59,215 nt of DNA, from contig LSBP01000020.1 in the NCBI GenBank assembly GCA_001577635.1, positions 1-59,215 on the forward strand. Direction: 5' to 3'. This DNA is from Halomonadaceae bacterium T82-2. Lineage in GTDB: Bacteria; Pseudomonadota; Gammaproteobacteria; Pseudomonadales; Halomonadaceae. Both the position numbers and the translations under genes were made by a program. The stretch's first letter is position 1, and each line of letters begins with the position of its first letter. Shown in pieces: positions 28,167-36,598 of the stretch. The notes under the pieces were generated by a model. It was given only the letters and a program-made list of their open reading frames with translations, was not told the origin of the DNA and ran no database searches.

Positions 28167-28787
28167 ATGCCAACCACCGCCGCGGTTCATCTGGTCGAAA
28201 GCGGCCTGGCGCCGCTGGCACTGCCCGAGGCCTGGACGGGCCGGCTGCCCTGGCCGGTGCGTCGCCACGCCAGCGGTCGCGCCTTTCTGGACGCCTGGCA
28301 GCCCGGCATGGACGCGGCCGCCTGCCTGGTCTGCGATCTGCGCCTGCCCACCATGACCGGCCTCGAGCTGCAGCGGCGCCTGGCGGTGCGGGACGACGAG
28401 GCGCCACCGCTGCTGCTGCTGGCCGGGCGCGACGATGCCGCACTGGGGCTCGAGGCGATGCGCGCCGGGGCGGCGGACGTGCTGCTGCGGCCCGTCGATG
28501 GCGAGCGGCTTCGCGAGCGGGTCTGCCGGATGGTGTCGCACCACCTGACGCGCCGTCGCTCGCGGCATCGCCGGCGCGTCATGCGCGAGCGCCTGGCGCG
28601 CCTGACGCCCCGCGAGCGGGAGGTGCTCGCGCATGTCGTCGACGGCGACACCAGCAAGGCGATCGCCGCGAAGCTCGGCATCAGCCCCAAGACGGTCGAG
28701 CTGCACCGTGCGCACATCATGGCCAAGTTCGAGGTGGGCTCGCTGGCGGCCCTGGTGCGCGGCTGGATGCTCTGCGAGACGCCGTGA
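28167..28787 (+). CDS. FixJ/LuxR-type response regulator with degenerate receiver domain
   Basis: The 206-residue protein has a receiver-like N domain (1-120) and a LuxR HTH (about 143-200: LTPREREVLAHVVDGDTSKA, then AAKLGISPKTVELHRAHIM). In the receiver the phospho-acceptor Asp57 (CDLRLP) is kept, but other key residues are lost. The acidic pair after strand 1 reads VES instead of VDDD, the Thr/Ser of strand 4 is Ala (LLLLAGRDD), and the strand-5 Lys before Pro is Arg (VLLRPVD). Normal phosphorylation control is therefore doubtful. It is divergent from the formate dehydrogenase genes and is the likely regulator. No histidine kinase gene is nearby. The start at 28167 sits after GAGGAGCTGTC. 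Confidence 0.8.
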   Translation: MPTTAAVHLVESGLAPLALPEAWTGRLPWPVRRHASGRAFLDAWQPGMDAAACLVCDLRLPTMTGLELQRRLAVRDDEAPPLLLLAGRDDAALGLEAMRAGAADVLLRPVDGERLRERVCRMVSHHLTRRRSRHRRRVMRERLARLTPREREVLAHVVDGDTSKAIAAKLGISPKTVELHRAHIMAKFEVGSLAALVRGWMLCETP

Positions 28788-28962
28788 AGGCGCCGTCGCC
28801 GCCGGAAGCGCGCATCGACGTTGCTTGGCGTATCGCTATCGCCCATCCTGAAGGGGAAGGCCGCCCGGGAGGGGCGGTGTGCCCGTTCAGTCGCCGTTCC
28901 GGACATCGGAGCGGCGTGTCATCGACGCTGAGCCAGCGGTTATCACGGAACAAGGAGACTCC

Positions 28963-29391
28963 ATGAGTACCACCTACATCATCGCCACCGACGCGGCCCG
29001 CGCCCGGGTCTTCGCCCACGCCGCCGGCGTGATGCGCGAAGTCGAGGATCTGGTCCATCCCGAGAGCCGCGAGCACATCGGCGACCTGCGCACCGGCGGC
29101 AAGGGCGATGCCGGCGGCGGCGCCCACCTGCGCCAGACCGGCAACGCCGATGCCACCCTGGAGAAGCACGCCATGTTCTTCGCCAAGGAAGTGGCCCATT
29201 ACCTCAAGCAGGCGCGTTCGCAGGGCAAGGCGGACCATTTCGTGATTATCGCCGAGCCGCGTTTCCTCGGTCAGCTGCGCGACAAGCTCGATGACGCGAC
29301 GCGCAAGCTGGTGGTCAAGGAGCTCGACAAGGACCTGTCCAAGGCGACCAAGGAGCAGATTGCCGAGACGCTGGGCAAGCCCTACGCCTGA
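28963..29391 (+). CDS. Host-attachment protein family (Host_attach, pfam10116)
   Basis: The 142-residue soluble protein has the family's opening (TTYIIATDAARARVFAHAAG), the acidic/basic middle and the ending LGQLRDKLDDATRKLVVKEL followed by DKDLSKATKEQIAETL. The family was named from an Agrobacterium mutant with reduced plant attachment; the biochemical role is not established, and it is similar to the bacterial eRF1-like (baeRF) fold. A strong AAGGAGACTCC precedes the ATG. It is monocistronic, followed by a GC-rich hairpin at 29417-29438 that could end its transcript (no U tract). Confidence 0.82.
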   Translation: MSTTYIIATDAARARVFAHAAGVMREVEDLVHPESREHIGDLRTGGKGDAGGGAHLRQTGNADATLEKHAMFFAKEVAHYLKQARSQGKADHFVIIAEPRFLGQLRDKLDDATRKLVVKELDKDLSKATKEQIAETLGKPYA

Positions 29392-29473
29392 CGCTCGCCG
29401 TCTTCCAGCCTTTCCGCCGCCGGCCTCCGGGCCGGCGGTGTCGTGTGCGGGAATGTCGGGCGCGGTTCTCGAT

Positions 29474-29500
29474 TCAAGTTGCCGGGGAAGCTGCCGATAG
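29474..29500 (+). promoter_or_regulatory. Sigma-28 (FliA) promoter of the first chemoreceptor gene
   Basis: TCAAGTTG (29474-29481) and GCCGATAG (29493-29500) are separated by 11 bases. The consensus is TAAAGTTT-N11-GCCGATAA, so 6 of 8 and 7 of 8 positions match. It lies 74 bases upstream of the start at 29575. A matching site precedes the second MCP gene at 32033-32059. Confidence 0.8.
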
Positions 29501-29574
29501 CCGGGAAGGGCCCATGCAGCCCACGACCGATAACAAGAACGACCCCGACACTTCCGGCCTGAGCGAGACTTCCG

Positions 29575-31449
29575 ATGTCCTCCCTGAAACGACGCCTGCA
29601 GGTGGCCTGTGTGGCCATTATCGCCGTCGCCATGCTGGCGGCCGGCGCGGTGAGCTACGTCACCATCCGCGCCCATTACGAAACCACCCTCGACGACAAC
29701 CTCTCCACCCTGGTCGACGGCAGCCGCGACACCATCGAGACCTGGATCGCCGACCGGCGCGCCATGATCGAGGCGGCCCGCCAGCCGGTGACCGGCGGCG
29801 CCATGCAGGCGGCGCTGGTCCAGCTGGCCGAGGCCGGCGGCTTCGAGATGACCTACGTGGGGACCCCGGGCGGCCGCTTCGTCTCGTCCAACGGCTGGCA
29901 GCCGCCGGCGAAGTACGACCACCGCGAGCGCGGCTGGTACAAGGCGGCCAAGGCCGCCGGCCACACCATCGTTTCCAAGCCCTACATCGACGCCAGCAGC
30001 GGCAAGCCGATCGTGACCTTTGCCACGCCGGTCGAGCGCGACGGCACGCTGTGGGGCGTGATCGGCGGTGACGTGATGATCGACAAGATCGTCGACACCG
30101 TCTCGGCGATCCGGCCGACCCCCGACAGCTTCGCCTTCCTGAGTACCGGCGATACCCTGATCGCCCACCCCGACACCTCGCTGACGCTCAAGCCGCTCTC
30201 CACCCTGAGTCAGTCGCTCGACGGCGCGCTGCTGGACCGATTGGCCGCGGGGGACGGCTGGCAGGCGGTGAACGTCGGCGGCCGTACCAAGCGGCTGGCG
30301 GTGACGCCGATCGCCGGCACCGACTGGCGGCTGGGCGTCGCGCTCGACCAGGCCCAGGCCACCGCCGGGCTGCAGGCTGTCCTGAAAACGCTGCTGATCA
30401 CCCTGGTCATCGCCACCGGGGCTGCGGCGGTACTGCTGGGGCTGTGGCTCAAGCGCATGCTCGCCGGGCTCGAGCGAGTGCGTGACGCCCTCGAGGACAT
30501 CGCCTCGGGCAGCGGTGACCTGACCCGGCGCCTGCCGGCCCAGGGGCGCGACGAGGTGGCACGCATCGCCGATGGCTTCAACCGCTTCGTCGACAAGCTC
30601 GAGCACGTGCTGATCGACGTGCGCGACAGCAGCGACTCGGTGAGCACCGCCTCTTCCGAGATCGCCCACGGCAGCCAGGATCTCTCGGCCCGTACCGAGT
30701 CGGCGGCGTCGAGCATCCAGGAAACCTCGGCATCGATGGAAGAGCTCGCCGGTACCGTCGAGCACACCGCCGACTCGGCACGCCAGGCGGATCAGCTGGC
30801 CGCCTCGGCGGCGGACGTCGCCTCGCGGGGCGGCGAGGCGATGAGCGAGGTGGTGCAGACCATGGACGACATCGAGGCCTCGTCGCGGCAGATCGCCGAG
30901 ATCGTCACGCTGATGGACGGCATCGCCTTCCAGACCAACCTGCTGGCGCTCAACGCCTCGGTGGAGGCGGCGCGGGCCGGCGAGCAGGGCCGCGGCTTCG
31001 CGGTGGTGGCCGGCGAGGTGCGCCAGCTGGCCAGCCGCAGCGCCGACGCCTCGCGCCAGATCAAGGCGCTGGTCGACGCCTCCGCGACCAAGACCCGCAG
31101 TGGCACCGAGCGGGTCCGCGCCGCGGGGGCGACCATGGAGGAGATCGTCGACAGCGTGAAGCGGGTCACCGACGTGCTCGGCGAGATCAACGCCGCGACC
31201 CGCGAGCAGAGCCAGGGCATCGGCCAGGTCAACCAGGCGGTGGCCGACCTGGATCAGGCGACCCAGCAGAACGCGGCGATGGTCGGCCAGACCGCCACCG
31301 CCGCCGAGGAGCTCCGCGCCCAGGCCCGGCGGCTGGCCGCGGCCGTGGGTGGCTTCACGCTGAGTACCCGATCCCGCGAGGCGCTGCCGGGCGTCGGATC
31401 CACGGCGTCCTCGTCACCGGCGCCGCGGGCACTGACCGAGACGGTCTGA
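29575..31449 (+). CDS. Methyl-accepting chemotaxis protein with dCache sensor (predicted amino-acid receptor)
   Basis: The 624-residue receptor has a membrane helix (about 10-32), a periplasmic dCache domain (about 35-265), a second helix (about 270-295), HAMP (about 297-350) and the signalling domain with the hairpin tip MDGIAFQTNLLALNASVEAA. The distal Cache pocket shows Y114, R119, W121, Y122, Y137 and D166. These residues and spacings (Y-x4-R-x-W-Y, then Y at +23 and D at +52) match the amino-acid-binding motif known from Pseudomonas PctA-type receptors. It therefore probably senses amino acids. The C-terminus (ALTETV) has no CheR-tethering pentapeptide. It is preceded by a sigma-28 promoter. 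Confidence 0.9.
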   Translation: MSSLKRRLQVACVAIIAVAMLAAGAVSYVTIRAHYETTLDDNLSTLVDGSRDTIETWIADRRAMIEAARQPVTGGAMQAALVQLAEAGGFEMTYVGTPGGRFVSSNGWQPPAKYDHRERGWYKAAKAAGHTIVSKPYIDASSGKPIVTFATPVERDGTLWGVIGGDVMIDKIVDTVSAIRPTPDSFAFLSTGDTLIAHPDTSLTLKPLSTLSQSLDGALLDRLAAGDGWQAVNVGGRTKRLAVTPIAGTDWRLGVALDQAQATAGLQAVLKTLLITLVIATGAAAVLLGLWLKRMLAGLERVRDALEDIASGSGDLTRRLPAQGRDEVARIADGFNRFVDKLEHVLIDVRDSSDSVSTASSEIAHGSQDLSARTESAASSIQETSASMEELAGTVEHTADSARQADQLAASAADVASRGGEAMSEVVQTMDDIEASSRQIAEIVTLMDGIAFQTNLLALNASVEAARAGEQGRGFAVVAGEVRQLASRSADASRQIKALVDASATKTRSGTERVRAAGATMEEIVDSVKRVTDVLGEINAATREQSQGIGQVNQAVADLDQATQQNAAMVGQTATAAEELRAQARRLAAAVGGFTLSTRSREALPGVGSTASSSPAPRALTETV

Positions 31450-31458
31450 GGCGACAGC

Positions 31459-31484
31459 GGGCGGGTCGCGCCGGCGGCCCGCCC
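31459..31484. terminator. GC-rich hairpin between convergent MCP and tspO genes
   Basis: GGGCGGG (31459-31465) pairs with CCCGCCC (31478-31484) around a 12-base loop. It occupies the 39-base gap between the two convergent stops. There is no U tract, so its strength as a terminator is uncertain. Confidence 0.35.
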
Positions 31485-31488
31485 CGGT

Positions 31489-31986
31489 TCAGCCGAGCAG
31501 CTGCGGATTGGCCTGCCAGACGTGCCAGGTCAGCGCCGTGGCCAGCGTGACCCAGGCCAGGTAGGGCAGCAGCAGCGCGCCCGCCGGCCGACTCTCCCGC
31601 CAGAAGGCGACCAGCGTCGCCGCGATCAGCGCCCACAGGGCAAGCGTGCCGACGAAGGCGGCGGCCCCCAGGTGCCAGACGAAGAACAGCCAGCTCCACA
31701 CGGCGTTGACCGCCAGCTGGATCAGGAACAGCGTCAGCGCGCCGCGCGCGTCGCGAAACCCGGCCTGGCGCCACACCAGCCAGGCGGCGATGGCCATCAG
31801 CGCATAGAGGGTCGTCCACACCGGACCGAAGGCCGCGGCGGGCGGCGCCCAGGCTGGCTGCGCGAGACGGGCGTAGAAGGTGGCGGCATTCACCGAGGCG
31901 ACCGCGCCGATGCCGGCGGCGGCGAAGCACACCGCGAACCAGCCGAGGAGTCCGGCGCCCTGACGGCGCCGCGAAGGTACGGGCAT
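31489..31986 (-). CDS. TspO/MBR family tryptophan-rich sensory protein
   Basis: The 165-residue protein has five membrane helices and the conserved TspO residues: the N-terminal helix, the motif YARLAQPAWAPPAAAFGPVW (about 39-58), WTTLYALMAIAAWLVWR, and the fourth-helix NAVWSWLFFVWHLG. TspO binds porphyrins and related ligands and affects tetrapyrrole export or stress regulation. It is monocistronic and divergent from the second MCP gene; its promoter region (31987-32032) is A/T-rich. Confidence 0.92.
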   Translation of the reverse strand: MPVPSRRRQGAGLLGWFAVCFAAAGIGAVASVNAATFYARLAQPAWAPPAAAFGPVWTTLYALMAIAAWLVWRQAGFRDARGALTLFLIQLAVNAVWSWLFFVWHLGAAAFVGTLALWALIAATLVAFWRESRPAGALLLPYLAWVTLATALTWHVWQANPQLLG

Positions 31987-32032
31987 GAACCCTCCCTGTC
32001 CAAGTCTGAAGTGTACTTAGTATAGTAATTGT

Positions 32033-32059
32033 TAAAGTTCCTGGCAGTCCTGCCGATTC
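32033..32059 (+). promoter_or_regulatory. Sigma-28 (FliA) promoter of the second chemoreceptor gene
   Basis: TAAAGTTC (32033-32040), then 11 bases, then GCCGATTC (32052-32059). The match to TAAAGTTT-N11-GCCGATAA is 7 of 8 and 6 of 8. It starts 115 bases upstream of the MCP gene at 32148, leaving a leader that contains the tandem repeat at 32067-32094. Confidence 0.85.
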
Positions 32060-32066
32060 TTCTTCT

Positions 32067-32094
32067 CTGTGTATCCGTATCTGTGTATCCATAT
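32067..32094. repeat. 14-bp tandem repeat in the MCP leader
   Basis: CTGTGTATCCGTAT (32067-32080) is repeated directly as CTGTGTATCCATAT (32081-32094), one mismatch. It begins 8 bases after the sigma-28 -10 element, so it spans the transcription start and early leader. A small hairpin (CATCCC-TCC-GGGATG, 32114-32128) follows just before the ribosome site. It could bind a regulator or affect translation; neither is shown. Confidence 0.75.
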
Positions 32095-32147
32095 CCCACT
32101 CATCCGGCTCGTGCATCCCTCCGGGATGACGAGGGAGAACATGACTC

Positions 32148-33836
32148 ATGCGCAACCTGTCAGTGAAGCAAGGCCTCTTCATGGCCTTCGGCCTGATGGC
32201 CCTGATGATCGTCCTGATCGGCGGGCTCGGCTATTACGCCCATGACGTGAGCAGCCGCGGCCTGCACGAGCTGGCCGATATCAACGTCGAACAGGTCAAC
32301 ACCCTCAACCGCACCCAGGTCAATCTGGCCCAGGGGCAGACCCGGCTGGTCAAGTTCGAGAACTTCCAGCAGCGCGGCAACGAGGCCGAGGCGCAGGCCT
32401 GGCTCGAGAAGGCACAGCGTTCCTTCGACCAGGCGACGGCCCGCTTCGCCCAGTTCGAGCAGGTGGACCTGCCGGCGGGCAGCGAGCGGCAGTCCTACGT
32501 GAAGGCGATCACCGAGGCCTACCAGCAGGCGGTCAGCGCCCCCTTCCTCAAGGCACTCGAGGCCGGTGACGTGCAGGCGCTGCTCGCCAACGATGACGCC
32601 TTCCTCGAGAACTACGGCCGGTTCGCCGACGCCGTCGATGCCTTCGTGCATTACGCCGAGAAGCGTGGCAATACCCTGATCGCCGAGGATGCGAGCTTCG
32701 CCGGCCTGGCCAATGTGCTGGGGCTGGTGCTGATGGGCCTGGCGGTCGTGCTGTTCGCGGCGGTCATGGTGGCCGTCAAGCGCTGGTTGCTGGAACCCCT
32801 GGACGCCGCGGTGGCGCACTGCGAACGCATCGCCGAAGGTGATCTGACCAGTGACATCCGTAGCCGGCGCGACAACGAGATCGGCCAGCTCTACACGGCG
32901 ATGGCATCCATGCAGGCCGGGCTCCGGCAGCTGGTCGGCACCCTCAAGGCCAGCAGCGACACCGTGGCCACCGGCGCCGCGGAGATCGCCGCGGGCAGCG
33001 AGGATCTGTCGTCGCGTACCGAGCAGCAGGCCTCGGCACTGCAGGAGACCGCCTCGAGCATGGAGCAGATCGCCTCGACGGTACGCCAGAACACCGAGAC
33101 CGCCGAACAGGCCAACAACCTGTCGAGCACGGCCGCCGACCAGGCCGAGAGCGGCGCCGGCGAGGTCGAGCAGACCGTGGCCCTGATGCAGGAGATCGAG
33201 TCGAGTTCGAAGCAGATCGGCGAGATCATCGAGGTCATCGACTCGATCGCCTTCCAGACCAACATCCTGGCGCTCAATGCCTCGGTCGAGGCGGCCCGCG
33301 CCGGCGAGCACGGCCGTGGCTTCGCCGTGGTGGCCAGCGAGGTGCGTACCCTGGCGACCCGCACCGCCGAGTCGTCGCGGGAGATTCGTGGCATGATCGA
33401 GCAGATCTCGCGGACGATCACCTCCGGCTCCGCCCAGGCCGGTCGCAGCGGGGAAAAGATCCACGAGGTGGTGGCCTCGATTCGCCGCGTCGCCGAGCTG
33501 ATCGACGAGCTGGCGATGTCCGCCCGTGAGCAGAAGGCCGGGGTCGAGCAGGTCGGCGCGGCGGTCACCCAGATGGATTCGGTGACCCAGCAGAATGCCT
33601 CGCTGGTGGAGGAGACCAGTGCCGCGGCCGGTTCACTGCGTGGCGAGTCGCAACGCCTGGCGGAAATGATCGCGCGCTTCCGCCTGGAGGGCGGCACGCC
33701 GGCCCGGGCCTTGCCGAGCGCGGCCGCCGACGAGACCCGCCGGGCGACACCGGTGAGCCAGGACGCCCCGGCTCCCCGGCGTCGTCAGACGGTAGCGGAC
33801 ACCGGCAGCGATGAGCCGGAGTGGAGCGAGTTCTAG
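32148..33836 (+). CDS. Methyl-accepting chemotaxis protein with helical-bundle sensor and CheR-docking tail
   Basis: The 562-residue receptor has a membrane helix (about 8-30), a helical-bundle periplasmic domain of about 160 residues (TarH/4HB-like, with many charged and Gln residues), a second helix (about 190-212), HAMP (about 214-265) and the signalling domain with IDSIAFQTNILALNASVEAA. The last five residues are EWSEF, which fits the xWxxF pentapeptide that tethers CheR and CheB (NWETF in E. coli Tsr/Tar). It is therefore likely a high-abundance receptor that assists methylation of others, including the neighbour at 29575. The ligand is unknown. The stop lies 3 bases before the stop of the convergent GGDEF-EAL gene. 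Confidence 0.92.
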   Translation: MRNLSVKQGLFMAFGLMALMIVLIGGLGYYAHDVSSRGLHELADINVEQVNTLNRTQVNLAQGQTRLVKFENFQQRGNEAEAQAWLEKAQRSFDQATARFAQFEQVDLPAGSERQSYVKAITEAYQQAVSAPFLKALEAGDVQALLANDDAFLENYGRFADAVDAFVHYAEKRGNTLIAEDASFAGLANVLGLVLMGLAVVLFAAVMVAVKRWLLEPLDAAVAHCERIAEGDLTSDIRSRRDNEIGQLYTAMASMQAGLRQLVGTLKASSDTVATGAAEIAAGSEDLSSRTEQQASALQETASSMEQIASTVRQNTETAEQANNLSSTAADQAESGAGEVEQTVALMQEIESSSKQIGEIIEVIDSIAFQTNILALNASVEAARAGEHGRGFAVVASEVRTLATRTAESSREIRGMIEQISRTITSGSAQAGRSGEKIHEVVASIRRVAELIDELAMSAREQKAGVEQVGAAVTQMDSVTQQNASLVEETSAAAGSLRGESQRLAEMIARFRLEGGTPARALPSAAADETRRATPVSQDAPAPRRRQTVADTGSDEPEWSEF

Positions 33837-33839
33837 GGT

Positions 33840-36365
33840 CTAGCGATCGCTGGCGTCATCCGCCGTCATGCGTCGCGGCGCCAGCCAGGTGTCGGCGAAG
33901 GTGGCGGCGGGAGACGGCCGCCCCATCAGGAAGCCCTGGATCAGGTCGATTTGGTAGGGCTTTAGCCGCTCGAGCTGCTCGGCGGTTTCCACGCCCTCGG
34001 CGACCACCGTCAGGCCCAGCTCGCTGGCCAGCCCCGTCACCGCGCCGAGGATGGCGCGGCTGCTGCGGGTGCCGTCGTTGAGGCGGCGGATGAAGGTGCG
34101 GTCGACCTTGAGCTCGTTGAACGGCAGGTCCTGCAGGTAGCTGAGCGACGAGTAGCCGGTGCCGAAGTCGTCGATGGCGGTGAAGCAGCCCAGCGACTGC
34201 AGGCCCCGGAGTATGGCGGCCGCTGCCTGCGACTGGTCGAGCAGGCAGCTTTCGGTCAGCTCGAAGCCTACCAGTCTGGCAGGCAGGTCGTGATGGGCGA
34301 GGCGCTGGCCGACCCACTCGGCCAGCCCGCTCTGCCAGAACTGGCGGGGCGAGAGGTTGATCGCCACCGGAACCGGGTCGAGCCCCGCCTGGTGCCAGGC
34401 GCGCAGCTGGCCCATGATGACGTCGATGAGCTGCTCGCCCAGGGGCAGGATCAGCCCCGAGCTCTCGGCCAGCGGAATGAAGTCGCCGGGCGAGATCATC
34501 CCCAGGGTCGGATGCTGCCAGCGCACCAGCGCCTCGGCCCCGCGGATCTGACCGCTGTCGCGGTCGAACAGGGGCTGGTAGTGGACCACCAGGCCGTCAC
34601 CGGTCTCGGCGGTGTTGCGCAGTGCGGTTTCCAGGGCCAGCCGCTGGCTGTCCTGGGCATGCATGTCGGCGCGATACAGGCGGTAGGTGTTGCGGCCCTC
34701 CTGCTTGGCACGGTACATCGCCGCGTCGGCATGGTGCACCAGGGACTCGGCATCGTCGCCGTCGGTGGGGTAGAGGCTGATGCCCACGCTGCAGCCGATG
34801 CGGAACTGGCGACCGCCGAGCGTGAAGGGCGAACTGATGGTGTCGATCAGCCGTCGTGCCACCCGTGCGGCCTCCGCGGGCGAGCGGACCTCGGGCAGCA
34901 GGGCGATGAACTCGTCGCCGCCCAGCCGCGCCAGGCTGTCATCCTCGCGCAGCTCTGCCGACAGACGCCGGGCGACCTGTACCAGCAGCTCGTCGCCCAG
35001 GGCATGGCCGAGGCTGTCGTTGACCTGCTTGAAGTGATCGATGTCGATGAAGACCACCGCCAGGGGCTGGTCCTGGCGGTGGGCGTGGCGGATCGCCAGG
35101 GAGAGCCGGTCCTCCAGCAGGCGCCGGTTGGGGAGCTGGGTCAGGGCGTCGTAGTAGGCCAGCCGGCGCACGCGTTCCTCGTTCTCGCGCAGGTGGGTGA
35201 TGTCGTTGAACAGTGCCGCGAAGTTGGTGATCTCGCCCTGCTCGTCGCGCATCGCGGTGATGGTCAGCAGCTCCAGATAGAGCTGGCCGCTCTTGCGCCG
35301 GTTCCAGATCTCGCCTCGCCAGAAGCCCCGGCTCTGCAGGGCCTCCCACATCTGCCGATAGAATGCGGCGTCGTGGCGCCCCGAGGAGAGCATGGCCGGG
35401 GTGCGACCGACCGCCTCCTCGAGGGTGTAGCCGGTCATGTGGGTGAAGGCCGGGTTGACGAACTCGATGCGGGTCCGGGCGTCGGTGATGATGATGCCCT
35501 CCAGCGACGAGTCGATGACCCGTTCGGCCAGCTGCAGGTGCTTGCGCGACTGGGCCAGGGCATGATCGCGCTGTTCCAGGGCCTGGCGCAGGTCATCGAG
35601 ATAGAGCTGCTCGGCGCCGGCCAGCATGTCCTCGAAGCCCAGCAGGCCGATCACGGCCCCGGCCTCGTCGAGCACCGCGAGATGACGCACGTGATGGTCG
35701 ATCAGCAGGTCGCGGGCATGGATCAGCACGTCGTCGCGACGCACCGTCAGCAATGGCTGGCTGGCCAGCTCGCCGACGGGAGTGGCACCGGGGTGGTGGG
35801 CGATGAAACGCACCAGGTCGCGCTCGGTGAGAATGCCCAGATCCGTGCCGCAGCGCACGATCACCGCGTCACTTGCCTGGCGGCGCATGGTCTCGGCAGT
35901 CTCGTCGAGCGAGGCGTCGTGGGCCACCACCTGCGTGACGGGGCGCATTGCCGCGCTCACGTCACGCAGCTTCAGATAGGGCTCGATGCCCTGGCGCAGC
36001 ACCACGTCGGTCCGCGAGACGATGCCCAGCGGCTTGTCGGCCGCATCGACGATCAGCGCGTGGTGATGATCGTCGTTCTTGAAGCGTACCGCCGCCTCGC
36101 CGATCGGCGTGTCGGGCGAGAGGGTGACCAGCGACGGGTTCATCACCGCGGCGATGGGGCGGGTCAGGGAGACGGGATCGGCGAAGTCGACCCGCAGGCT
36201 GTCGTGCTCGGTCCAGATGCCGACCACCCGCTCGCCCTCGACCACCAGCATCGAGCTGCAGCGGCGCTCGGCCATGCGCGCGGCCGCCGTGTGCAGGGGC
36301 GTGGCCGGGGAACAGGTAAGCAGGCCGGTCTGCATGATGTGCTCGATGGGCAGGTTGTGCGGCAT
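33840..36365 (-). CDS. Four-CBS, PAS, GGDEF and EAL protein (c-di-GMP enzyme)
   Basis: The 841-residue cytoplasmic protein has four CBS motifs in tandem (about 1-255), a short helical linker, a PAS domain (about 280-395), GGDEF (about 400-565) and EAL (about 580-830). The GGDEF motif is intact (482-486), as is the I-site RxxD (R473-D476) five residues before it. The EAL domain has EAL at 611-613 and DDFGTGYSS, so both cyclase and phosphodiesterase activities are possible. CBS domains often bind adenine nucleotides, suggesting that energy state or S-adenosyl compounds set c-di-GMP levels. The gene is next to two chemoreceptors but on the other strand. No membrane segment is seen. Confidence 0.92.
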   Translation of the reverse strand: MPHNLPIEHIMQTGLLTCSPATPLHTAAARMAERRCSSMLVVEGERVVGIWTEHDSLRVDFADPVSLTRPIAAVMNPSLVTLSPDTPIGEAAVRFKNDDHHHALIVDAADKPLGIVSRTDVVLRQGIEPYLKLRDVSAAMRPVTQVVAHDASLDETAETMRRQASDAVIVRCGTDLGILTERDLVRFIAHHPGATPVGELASQPLLTVRRDDVLIHARDLLIDHHVRHLAVLDEAGAVIGLLGFEDMLAGAEQLYLDDLRQALEQRDHALAQSRKHLQLAERVIDSSLEGIIITDARTRIEFVNPAFTHMTGYTLEEAVGRTPAMLSSGRHDAAFYRQMWEALQSRGFWRGEIWNRRKSGQLYLELLTITAMRDEQGEITNFAALFNDITHLRENEERVRRLAYYDALTQLPNRRLLEDRLSLAIRHAHRQDQPLAVVFIDIDHFKQVNDSLGHALGDELLVQVARRLSAELREDDSLARLGGDEFIALLPEVRSPAEAARVARRLIDTISSPFTLGGRQFRIGCSVGISLYPTDGDDAESLVHHADAAMYRAKQEGRNTYRLYRADMHAQDSQRLALETALRNTAETGDGLVVHYQPLFDRDSGQIRGAEALVRWQHPTLGMISPGDFIPLAESSGLILPLGEQLIDVIMGQLRAWHQAGLDPVPVAINLSPRQFWQSGLAEWVGQRLAHHDLPARLVGFELTESCLLDQSQAAAAILRGLQSLGCFTAIDDFGTGYSSLSYLQDLPFNELKVDRTFIRRLNDGTRSSRAILGAVTGLASELGLTVVAEGVETAEQLERLKPYQIDLIQGFLMGRPSPAATFADTWLAPRRMTADDASDR

Positions 36366-36405
36366 GGCGGACTCTTGCGGACGTTAAGGTTACGGGACGG
36401 TGTCC

Positions 36406-36433
36406 AGCATATCCGAGTGCCATGCCAAGGCAA
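36406..36433 (-). promoter_or_regulatory. Sigma-70-like promoter of the GGDEF-EAL gene
   Basis: On the minus strand TTGCCT (36428-36433) and TATGCT (36406-36411) are spaced by 16 bases. They lie about 40 bases upstream of the start codon at 36365. It is a moderate match. Confidence 0.4.
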
Positions 36434-36526
36434 GCCTGTCTCTGCAAGTCATTGATTTTTTCGTGGCTTCAAGGAACGGTGTCAGTTTTGTTGCGATTTA
36501 TTCGGCGGCCGGCTTGACGAGCCCCT

Positions 36527-36570
36527 CTGATAGGTAGCAAGCTATCAGTCTGGTTGCGGCGAAACGCCGC
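36527..36570 (+). promoter_or_regulatory. Two consecutive hairpins in the leader of the small peptide gene
   Basis: CTGATAG (36527-36533) pairs with CTATCAG (36542-36548) around an 8-base loop. GCGGCG (36556-36561) pairs with CGCCGC (36565-36570) around AAA. Both are perfect and lie 30-70 bases before the ATG at 36599, which has GAAGGAGGG upstream. A TTGACG at 36514-36519 could be a -35, but no good -10 follows. They may form a leader structure or belong to a small RNA. Confidence 0.45.
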
Positions 36571-36598
36571 ACCCTGCACACCACCGAAGGAGGGTGTC

